Shown: positions 41,693 to 48,880 of the stretch, in pieces
How the letters are laid out: the number at the start of each line of letters is the position of its first letter
Numbering within the stretch: the first letter of the stretch is position 1
Source: Halohasta litorea
GTDB lineage: Archaea > Halobacteriota > Halobacteria > Halobacteriales > Haloferacaceae
DNA length: 64,000 bases
Direction: 5' to 3'
NCBI RefSeq assembly: GCF_024494645.1
Contig: NZ_JANHDJ010000002.1
Location: forward strand, 558,001 to 622,000
Program-made: the position numbers and the translations under genes
The notes under the pieces: generated by a model
Told to the model about the DNA's origin: nothing
The model's input: the letters and a program-made list of their open reading frames with translations, nothing else
The model's database searches: none

Positions 41693-42319
41693 ATGAGCCC
41701 CACCCCATCCACCATCCAGGAGTACGACCGAGCCGCCCCGTCGCCGGAGCAAACCGAGACCGCCACCTTCGCCCTCGGCTGTTTCTGGGGCCCCGACGCC
41801 CGCTTCGGCGCGCTGGAGGGCGTCGTCCGCACCCGTGTCGGCTACGCTGGCGGCACCAAAGCCGATCCGACCTACCACGACCTCGGCGAGCATAGCGAGG
41901 CCTTTCAGGTCGACTACGATCCCGAGCAGCGATCATTTAAAAGCCTCCTGGACCTAGCGTTCCGGAGCCACGACCACACCCGCCAGCCCTCGTCGATCCA
42001 GTACCAAAACATCGTCTTCGCCTCGACAGCCGAGCAGGCCGACGCAATCGCCTCGTATCTCGACGCCCGCGGGCTGACTCGGGAGGGGATCGCCACGCGA
42101 GTCGAACAGCTCTCGCGGTTCCATCCCGCCGAGGACTATCACCAAAAACACAGTCTCAGGGGTCGGCAATCCCTTTTAAACACCGTCGAACAGGCGGGCT
42201 ACGACGACGCCGACATTCGGGAATCGCCAGCCGCAGCCAAACTGAACGGCTACGCTGCGGGGAACGACCTCCCCGAGGGCCACGACCTCGGCACGTCGGC
42301 GAACCGAACCGTTCACTGA
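41693..42319 (+). CDS. msrA: Peptide-methionine (S)-S-oxide reductase
   Basis: 208 residues. Catalytic Cys in FALGCFWGPDARFGALEGV, substrate pocket RTRVGYAGG, YHDLGEHSEAFQVDYDP, and SIQYQNIVF. The C-terminal extension (~165-208) is acidic and lacks resolving Cys, so reduction is probably by a different route than in the E. coli type. Second gene of the msrB-msrA unit. Confidence 0.94.
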   Translation: MSPTPSTIQEYDRAAPSPEQTETATFALGCFWGPDARFGALEGVVRTRVGYAGGTKADPTYHDLGEHSEAFQVDYDPEQRSFKSLLDLAFRSHDHTRQPSSIQYQNIVFASTAEQADAIASYLDARGLTREGIATRVEQLSRFHPAEDYHQKHSLRGRQSLLNTVEQAGYDDADIRESPAAAKLNGYAAGNDLPEGHDLGTSANRTVH

Positions 42320-42416
42320 AACGCTCCAAGCCGACACGTTTTGGAGACTGGTTTCAAACCGTGTCTGTCGGTATACCTGAAAAAACGTTGAATCGGCTCG
42401 GCGTGGACCCTCGGGT

Positions 42417-44384
42417 ATGGAGTTCGCAGACGTGACCACGGTCTCAGTGCTCGGTGCCGGGAATATGGGCCACGGAATCGCGGAGGTGGCCGCGCTCGCT
42501 GGCTACGAGGTGACGTTGCGAGATATCAACGAGGAGCTGGTCCAGGAGGGCTACGAGGCCATCGAGTGGAGCCTCAACAAGCTCGCCGAGAACGACCGGC
42601 TCTCCGACGAGGAGGCCGCGGCCGCCCGCGACCGCATCGAACCGGTGGTCGAAATGGAGGCGGCCGTCGGGGAAGCCGACGTGATCATCGAGGTTGTCCC
42701 GGAAGTCATGGATATCAAGACAGACGTATTCAGCGAGGTCACGGAACACGCCCCCGATCACGCGATTTTCGTCACCAACACCTCCAGCCTCTCGATCACC
42801 GACCTCTCGGAGGCCACTGATCGCCCCGAGCAGTTCTGCGGGATGCACTTTTTCAATCCGCCGGTCCGGATGGAGCTGGTCGAGGTCATCGCGGGCGACC
42901 ACACCAGCGAGGAGACGCTGGCACTCGTCGAGGAGTTGGCCGAGGCGATGGCCAAAACCCCCGTCCGGGTCCACAAGGACAGTCCCGGCTTCATCGTCAA
43001 CCGGGTCCTGATCCCGCTGCTCAACGAGGCCGCGTGGCTCGTCGAGGAGGGAACGGCGACGATCGCCGAGGTCGACGCCACCGCAAAGTTCGACATGGGC
43101 CTGCCCATGGGGGCCTTCGAGCTGGCTGACCAGATCGGTATCGACGTGAGCTATCACGTCCTGGAGTATCTACACGAGACGCTCGGCGAGGCCTACCGGC
43201 CCTGCCCGCTGCTCGCCGAGAAAGTCGAGGCCGATGCCGTCGGCAAAAAAGCCGGTGAGGGGTTTTATACCTACGACGACGGCGGCATCGAGATCCCGCC
43301 CGACGCCGGTCGACAGGAGATCGCCGACCGGCTGCTCGCGCTGATGGCAAACGAGGTCGCCGGACTGATCGACGGCGGAGTAGCCGACGCCGAAGCGATC
43401 GACCGGGCAATGCAACTCGGTGCGGGGTTCCCCGACGGTCCGGCAACGATGGCCGACAGTCGTGGCCTGGAGCCGCTGGTGGCGGTGCTCGACGAACGGT
43501 TCGACTCGACCGATGAACCACGGTACGATGCGGTCGACCGGCTCCGGGAGTTGGCTGCCGAAGATCGGGGGTTCTATCCTCCCGGCGATGCTGGCGACTC
43601 CATGGACTTCGAGACGATTCAGGTCGACCGCGAGGAGCGAATCGGCCACATCACGCTCGACCGACCCGACCAGCTGAACACGATCAGCGCCGAGCTCCTG
43701 GAGGAACTCTCGGCGGCCATCGAGGAACTCGACGCCGACAGCGAGGTACGGTGTCTCCTCCTGTCGGGTGTGGGTGATCGGGCGTTCTGTGCCGGGGCGG
43801 ACGTCTCCCGGATGACCGGCGATCCCGACCCGATCGAGATCACCGAGCTCTCACGGACGGGCCAGCAGACCTTCGGGCAGCTCGAAGCCTGCGACACGCC
43901 CGTCGTCGCCGCCATCGATGGCTTCTGTCTCGGCGGCGGGATGGAACTGGCAACGGTTGCGGATCTCCGTATTGCCAGCGAGCGCGCCGAGTTCGGCCAG
44001 CCCGAGCACAACCTCGGCTTGCTGCCCGGCTGGGGCGGCACCCAGCGGCTGAGCCACCTGATCGGCGAGAGTCGAGCCAAGGAGATCATCTTCACCGGCG
44101 ACCGGTTCGACGCCGCAACGATGGCCGACTACGGCTTCCTGGCGGAGGTCGTCGACAGCGAGGATCTCGACGCGGCGGCAATGGAACTCGCGGAGAAACT
44201 GGCTGCCGGGCCGCCGATCGCCCAGCAGTTCACCAAGCGGGCGATGCTCGCTGGCCGGGACGACACCGATGCCGGACTGGAGATCGAGGCCCAGGCCTTC
44301 GGCCTGCTGATGGCTACCGACGACCTCCAGGAAGGGCTGCGCGCCTTTATGAACGATGACGAACCGGAGTTCACCGGCGAGTAA
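42417..44384 (+). CDS. Bifunctional 3-hydroxyacyl-CoA dehydrogenase / enoyl-CoA hydratase
   Basis: 655 residues. The dehydrogenase comes first: NAD fold VSVLGAGNMGHGIAEVAALAG (about 7-27), FVTNTSSLSI, GMHFFNPPVRMELVEVI (catalytic His) and SPGFIVNRVLIPLLNEA, C-terminal dimer domain to about 385. The crotonase domain follows (about 395-655): FCAGADVSRMTG, CLGGGMELATVADLRIAS and GLLPGWGGTQRLSHLIG with both catalytic acidic residues. This dehydrogenase-hydratase order is the archaeal arrangement, as in crotonyl-CoA hydratase/(S)-3-hydroxybutyryl-CoA dehydrogenase, opposite to bacterial FadB. Role in fatty-acid/hydroxybutyrate metabolism. Confidence 0.93.
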   Translation: MEFADVTTVSVLGAGNMGHGIAEVAALAGYEVTLRDINEELVQEGYEAIEWSLNKLAENDRLSDEEAAAARDRIEPVVEMEAAVGEADVIIEVVPEVMDIKTDVFSEVTEHAPDHAIFVTNTSSLSITDLSEATDRPEQFCGMHFFNPPVRMELVEVIAGDHTSEETLALVEELAEAMAKTPVRVHKDSPGFIVNRVLIPLLNEAAWLVEEGTATIAEVDATAKFDMGLPMGAFELADQIGIDVSYHVLEYLHETLGEAYRPCPLLAEKVEADAVGKKAGEGFYTYDDGGIEIPPDAGRQEIADRLLALMANEVAGLIDGGVADAEAIDRAMQLGAGFPDGPATMADSRGLEPLVAVLDERFDSTDEPRYDAVDRLRELAAEDRGFYPPGDAGDSMDFETIQVDREERIGHITLDRPDQLNTISAELLEELSAAIEELDADSEVRCLLLSGVGDRAFCAGADVSRMTGDPDPIEITELSRTGQQTFGQLEACDTPVVAAIDGFCLGGGMELATVADLRIASERAEFGQPEHNLGLLPGWGGTQRLSHLIGESRAKEIIFTGDRFDAATMADYGFLAEVVDSEDLDAAAMELAEKLAAGPPIAQQFTKRAMLAGRDDTDAGLEIEAQAFGLLMATDDLQEGLRAFMNDDEPEFTGE

Positions 44385-44484
44385 CCCGGTCACGGTCGCC
44401 ACAGCCTGCGGTCTGATAGGGTGGCACACGGGGCGGGCGATTGATGAGATTTATATGTCCGTACTTCCTCGGCTGATATGCAGC

Positions 44485-44559
<75 letters not shown>

Positions 44560-44570
44560 TTCCATTCTAC

Positions 44571-44708
44571 CGCCGTCTTGCGATTATTGGCCGTGAACTC
44601 AGAGCTGATAGCCAATGATTCAGGCCAAGTTAATTCAAAAGGTTCGACGACCCCGACGCCGTCTTGGGATTAGCCGTTTTGCCCCACCAAGTAGATTCAA
44701 AGGATTCG
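44571..44708 (+). repeat. Two imperfect direct repeats between tRNA-Glu and integrase (possible arm sites)
   Basis: CGCCGTCTTGCGATTA (44571-44586) recurs as CGCCGTCTTGGGATTA (44657-44672), and AGTTAATTCAAAAGGTTCG (44628-44646) recurs as AGTAGATTCAAAGGATTCG (44690-44708), in the same order. They lie between the tRNA end and the integrase, where recombinase arm-binding sites are expected. Confidence 0.45.
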
Positions 44709-44745
44709 CCAAGTGGACACGAACCCGTCGACGGAGGCGGGATTG

Positions 44746-45849
44746 ATGGACGAACTTGCCGAACTCCCCGTCGTTACCGAAACGTCGACAGAATATCTCA
44801 ACCCGCGCCAGCAACTCGACTATCGGAACGAGCGCGAAGAGTGTCTTGAATGGCTCCTTACGTTCGGAAAACGCCCTGACCAAGCAAGTGGGTATGCTCT
44901 CGGTACCCTGAAACCCGGTGCGTACCGAATGGACCGGTTCTACCGGTTCGTTTGGGAGCAGGAAGGCGGGTACACAGTGAACGTCACGCATGAGAACGCC
45001 GACGCGTGGATGAAACATCTTGCGCGAGAGAACGTGAGCACTACACACAAACGAAACTGCCAGAAAGCCGTTAAACGACTGTTCAAATGGCGGCACCATG
45101 AACACGGGCTCAGCGCGTGGGATCCTGACATCACGTTCGCAGCTGAGACGAGTACAAGTCCCCGGGACTACCTGACTCGTGACGAGCGCTCTGCTGTTCG
45201 TGAAGCGGCGCTCGAATACGGTTCCGTTCCCAAGTACAATAACCTCACACCGTCGGCACGAGACCGGTGGAAACAGTACCTCGCCCAGCGATTCGAGAAA
45301 CCAAAATCAGAGGTTGAACCAGCCGACTGGGACCGAGCAAACGGGTGGAAAGTCCCGTCGCTCGTCTGGGCGAGTCTTGATGCCGGGCTTCGGCCAATCG
45401 AAGTACAACGGTCAACAATCAGTTGGATTGACACCGACAACGCAGTTCTCCGGATCCCGAAAGAAGATAGCTCGAAAAATCGAGAACACTGGGTCATCGG
45501 TCTTCAATCCCGGACCGCAGAAGCACTCGATAATTGGCTTGCAGAGCGAGAAACATATGAAAAGTACGACGATACAGACGCGATCTGGCTTACTCGAAAC
45601 TCGAATCCGTACCACACAAAGTCGCTTCGCTACCTCCTGCAACAACTCTGTGACATTGCCGGTATCGACACAACCCACCGGCAAATGAGCTGGTACACGA
45701 TTCGACACTCTGTTGGGACGTATATGACGCGAGAGGAGGACTTGGCAGCGACGCAAGCACAACTCCGGCACAAGAGCGCCGAAACAACAATGAAGTACGA
45801 TCAAGCACCAGTCGAAGACCGGCAGGACGCATTAGATCGGATGGGGTGA
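44746..45849 (+). CDS. Tyrosine recombinase / integrase
   Basis: 367 residues. N-terminal SAM-like DNA-binding domain (about 30-125, e.g. MDRFYRFVWEQEGGYTVNV) and catalytic domain from about 150. Catalytic residues: Arg in SLDAGLRPIEVQ, Arg-His in SWYTIRHSVGTYM (H-x2-R replaced by Y-x2-R), His in AQLRHKSAE and nucleophile Tyr in TTMKYDQAP. I prefer ATG 44746 because GGAGG precedes it by 8-12 bp; a GTG at 44713 would add 11 residues. Adjacent to tRNA-Glu, so it probably catalysed insertion of the island there. Confidence 0.88.
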   Translation: MDELAELPVVTETSTEYLNPRQQLDYRNEREECLEWLLTFGKRPDQASGYALGTLKPGAYRMDRFYRFVWEQEGGYTVNVTHENADAWMKHLARENVSTTHKRNCQKAVKRLFKWRHHEHGLSAWDPDITFAAETSTSPRDYLTRDERSAVREAALEYGSVPKYNNLTPSARDRWKQYLAQRFEKPKSEVEPADWDRANGWKVPSLVWASLDAGLRPIEVQRSTISWIDTDNAVLRIPKEDSSKNREHWVIGLQSRTAEALDNWLAERETYEKYDDTDAIWLTRNSNPYHTKSLRYLLQQLCDIAGIDTTHRQMSWYTIRHSVGTYMTREEDLAATQAQLRHKSAETTMKYDQAPVEDRQDALDRMG

Positions 45850-45852
45850 ATA

Positions 45853-46974
45853 TTAAAGAATATTCGCGGCATTTCGCAGGATTTCATCAGTTGGGTGGAC
45901 GTATCGAGCGGCTGATGCCGTACTGTTTTGTCGTAATGTCTCAGCAACGATTTCGAGGTCGTGGAACTCTTCGTACGTGTATGTCCCGAGTGTATGCCTG
46001 AATGAGTACCAGGAAATCTTCCGACCTCCTATACTGATTTCTGCTTCCTCTATAAGTCCATCAAGGATGTCGTTGAGGGTTTTTGAATTATACGGGTTAG
46101 CTTCTCTATTCAACCACATGTAGTCTGAGTTGTCGTAATTTTTAATATTTTCTCGTTGTTCAATCCAGCGTTCAAGCGGGTCAATTGCTTTGTCTGGCAA
46201 ATGCTGCACCCATTTTGAATCATTTTTCACTGCTTGGTCTGCAGGAATTATGATTGTTTTTGAGTTAGCGTCGTACCAGTCGACCTTCATTCGTTCAATG
46301 AGTGCGGGTCGCCAGCCCGCTGCTCTTTCAGTTGCGATTATTGAGGGGATTTTCCAGTTCGTGTTTACCTGCTCCCAATCAGCAGGGCTGACATCGGTTT
46401 TCGGTTTGCTGAGTTCCTGGGCAAGATATATTCGCCAGCGATCTCGCTCTTCTGGAGTGAGGTTGTTGTACTTTGGGATGGACTTGTAGGTCAGTGACGC
46501 TTCCCAGAGTTCACTCACCTCTCTTTTCGTGAATGGGTCAGCGTGATTCGCGGATGCCTCTCCTTGAAAGGTGATATCTGGCTCCCAGTCGGAGTCTTTG
46601 AATTGAAACCAGTTGACTAGCGCGTCCGAAATCTTTCGCTTGCTATCTTCCCGGTATCGCCCATTATCTTGGCGACGGAAATCGTCGGTGGCGAGTGACT
46701 CGATTGCTTGATCTGCTTGCTCTGGTGTGATTTCCGTTGTCGCACCATCCTGCTCCCAAATCCATCGAATAGCTTGCAGCACTCGTGACACTCGCGTGCC
46801 AATCGATTTTTCTGCATATCCCTTTTGTTTTAATGGATCTTTACCTTCAGAGCGCAAGTACTGCTTGAATCGGTTAACCTTCGATTTGAAGATATCCTGT
46901 TGTCGCTGGCCCAGCTGTGGATACGATTCATTCCGATCATCCTCTACACGACTACTCATTGTCGACGACCCCAT
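45853..46974 (-). CDS. Second tyrosine recombinase, probably degenerate
   Basis: 373 residues from ATG 46974 (ATG 46959 also possible). Clear homologue of the neighbouring integrase: shared segment IPKYNNLTPEERDRWRIYLAQ versus VPKYNNLTPSARDRWKQYLAQ. Catalytic region: Arg in AAGWRPALIE, Arg-His in SWYSFRHTLGTY, but the expected His near the end is Gln (LRQNSTASA) ahead of Tyr in ARYVHPTDE. The local DNA is much more AT-rich than the chromosome. It is tail-to-tail with the first integrase (3-bp gap). It may be inactive, or have another role such as excision or resolution. Confidence 0.85.
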   Translation of the reverse strand: MGSSTMSSRVEDDRNESYPQLGQRQQDIFKSKVNRFKQYLRSEGKDPLKQKGYAEKSIGTRVSRVLQAIRWIWEQDGATTEITPEQADQAIESLATDDFRRQDNGRYREDSKRKISDALVNWFQFKDSDWEPDITFQGEASANHADPFTKREVSELWEASLTYKSIPKYNNLTPEERDRWRIYLAQELSKPKTDVSPADWEQVNTNWKIPSIIATERAAGWRPALIERMKVDWYDANSKTIIIPADQAVKNDSKWVQHLPDKAIDPLERWIEQRENIKNYDNSDYMWLNREANPYNSKTLNDILDGLIEEAEISIGGRKISWYSFRHTLGTYTYEEFHDLEIVAETLRQNSTASAARYVHPTDEILRNAANIL

Positions 46975-47253
46975 TGTGAGAACCAGTGTGGTTGTTTTCC
47001 TGGCAGTTTCGGTGGTTTGTGGTTTTGTCAAGTAATACGCGGATTTCACGCATTCTCTGACTGTTTTGTTTGGTTGTTTTATTCATCAAGCACAAAAGTA
47101 CAGAAGCCAGTTGTTTTAAAAACTTAGGTTAATTATTTTGATAATTGTGCGATTGGCCAGGAATAATTATATGTAATCAGACATCTCAGGGATACACTAC
47201 AGATACATTTCAAAATAAAACTGAAAAGTGGCAAACTATAAACTAGTTTCTAC

Positions 47254-47784
47254 TTATTCACTTAGTTTTACCACCGCTCCTAGTTTATTCATCTCATCTA
47301 CTAATTTAGCTGGCGGCTCCCCGAGCACGTAGATGTGGCTAGGGAACCGAGCTGTTGAATCCGCTCCGATGAAGCTCACTCGCTGATTGTGGAAGCACAC
47401 GTACGATGCGTCTTCAAACAGGCCATGCCACCAGTTAGTTGATGAGTCGCCGCGACAAAGGAACACAATGAACTCAACGCGGTCTTTTGTTAGTTCCTCG
47501 CGTGCCTTTGCAACCCATTTTTTCTTTTCTCGTGAGTACGGAGGGTTAACGAAGACTTTACCAAACCACTGTTGAGAGAGCCCGTCGTCGCTTTTGGTGT
47601 AGTAGTTTTCGGCAATGTGGGTTATCTCTTTATTAGTTGCCGCGTCAAGATCGTACCCTCCAGCACCCCTTTTTAGTGGTTCAATAATCTCTGGTGGAGT
47701 TCCCTTTTCATTTGAACCCTTCATCTTCATGAATTCTCTTAAACGCTCATCCAACCATCTTGGTTTTTTGTTGGTCTTACTCAT
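47254..47784 (-). CDS. Phage-type DNA N6-adenine methyltransferase (Dam family)
   Basis: 176 residues from ATG 47784. Motif IV NPPYSREKKKWV (N-P-P-Y) near residue 80 and an upstream AdoMet-binding stretch GGYDLDAATNKE (~43-54), followed by FIVFLCRGDSSTNWWHGLF and RVSFIGADSTARFPSHIYVLG as in small viral Dam-like enzymes. No restriction gene accompanies it, so it is an orphan methylase, probably protecting or marking the element's DNA. AT-rich codons, unlike the chromosome. The flanking 47050-47253 is AT-rich with no gene seen. Confidence 0.82.
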   Translation of the reverse strand: MSKTNKKPRWLDERLREFMKMKGSNEKGTPPEIIEPLKRGAGGYDLDAATNKEITHIAENYYTKSDDGLSQQWFGKVFVNPPYSREKKKWVAKAREELTKDRVEFIVFLCRGDSSTNWWHGLFEDASYVCFHNQRVSFIGADSTARFPSHIYVLGEPPAKLVDEMNKLGAVVKLSE

Positions 47785-47938
47785 AATTAATTTATTGTTT
47801 ATTTGTTTAAACTGCGATTTCACGCAGCGATTTTTTGTGGCTTCAAAACTTTCGACCGAATCCTATTCTGATCTACAGTTTCTTCGTCCACAAAAACTAC
47901 AAATAGCGCTATATCATTGTCAGTTTTTAGGACATTTT

Positions 47939-47998
47939 CAACTTACAAATCCTGCTTTTGACAAACATATCAAGTCGTTTTATAAGGGTTGTAAGTTG
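47939..47998 (+). promoter_or_regulatory. 10-bp inverted repeat around the promoter of 48012
   Basis: CAACTTACAA (47939-47948) and TTGTAAGTTG (47989-47998) are perfect inverted arms 40 bp apart; the TATA-like TTTTATAAGG lies between them and the ATG at 48012 follows. An arrangement expected for a dimeric repressor, e.g. of proviral or integrative-element genes. Confidence 0.5.
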
Positions 47999-48011
47999 GT
48001 TATTGGTTGAG

Positions 48012-48683
48012 ATGGATGACGAAACGCCCGGTATATTGACAACTGCAGACAAAAAGTGGCTTCGTAATGAAATCGAGTACAAGAATCGGCAAACAGAGTT
48101 TCAACGGAGAGAAGATATCCGGGACCGAGTAGCCTCAGCGATGCAGGATTTTGAACTCCTCATTGAGCTCTGGTCAAAAGAAGAGCGTCAAAAAGCGATG
48201 GACGAAATTGACACAACGAAATCTGCCAGTGATATGATCGAGTTCTTGTACTTATCTTTAAATGAGCCTGCTCAGGATGCAGATCAAATGACTGATGAAA
48301 CTGCGGTGGATCAAGCGTTGGCATTCAGGCGTTCCCTTTCTGATGGAATAAGAAATGCGAAAGAAAGGCTGGGAAATACACCAGATACGGTCCTCATTGA
48401 TTCGAATACAGAACTGTTTGAGACTCCTTCAAAAAACGATCTTAAACGTGCGATAGACACAGATCAATGGCGTGACGCTAATGACTATGTCAGGGGGGCT
48501 ATTGGTGTACCAGATGATGAGGTAATTGACAAAGATGAAGCTGCTAGTAACTACCATATGGAACTACACTTAGCAATAGAAAGAGAACTTTATTCACGTA
48601 GACAGGGGTCTAATACCGATATATCGAGGCACGATGATTATGTTGGATCCACAGGTTTATTCAGCAATAAGAACGATTCTTAA
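48012..48683 (+). CDS. Hypothetical protein of haloarchaeal integrative-element type
   Basis: 223 residues from ATG 48012. Its start, MDDETPGILTTADKKWLRNE with the following YKNRQTEFQRREDIRDRVASAMQDFELL, matches a family I know from haloarchaeal proviruses and plasmid-like elements near integrases, but no function is assigned. Mostly charged and helical; no membrane segment or catalytic motif. The promoter is framed by a perfect inverted repeat. AT-rich. Confidence 0.7.
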   Translation: MDDETPGILTTADKKWLRNEIEYKNRQTEFQRREDIRDRVASAMQDFELLIELWSKEERQKAMDEIDTTKSASDMIEFLYLSLNEPAQDADQMTDETAVDQALAFRRSLSDGIRNAKERLGNTPDTVLIDSNTELFETPSKNDLKRAIDTDQWRDANDYVRGAIGVPDDEVIDKDEAASNYHMELHLAIERELYSRRQGSNTDISRHDDYVGSTGLFSNKNDS

Positions 48684-48780
48684 TCAACACCAATTTTCTC
48701 CCAAAAGCTACAGTAAATACTAAAAACTCACCCATTGCTTTATTTAGAATTATACTGGAAATTATACGCTCTATCTCGTT

Positions 48781-48867
48781 CAACTAGCATTTAACTCGGT
48801 ATTTGCCATAGTCTTCGACCAATGCCAAAACGTGAACCGACCATACTGACTGTCGTTAAATAATTAG
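48781..48867 (+). repeat. Imperfect direct repeat A flanking the helicase-nuclease cassette
   Basis: About 87 bp, roughly 75% identical to 54549-54635 in the same orientation (shared words include ACTCGGT, TTTGCCA, GTCTTCGACC, CAAAACGT, CCGACCAT). A few bases later, AGGATGTCAC (48876-48885) equals the terminal bases of the IS605-type right end at 54781-54790, as if this copy were an internally deleted version. The helicase stop codon falls in that sequence. Confidence 0.6.
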
Positions 48868-48880
48868 ACATGAAAGGATG

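Noticed and set aside
44635-45105. Minus-strand frame opposite the integrase 5' end
   Set aside because: Overlaps the integrase coding region and the tRNA-proximal repeats, with no homologue-like feature.
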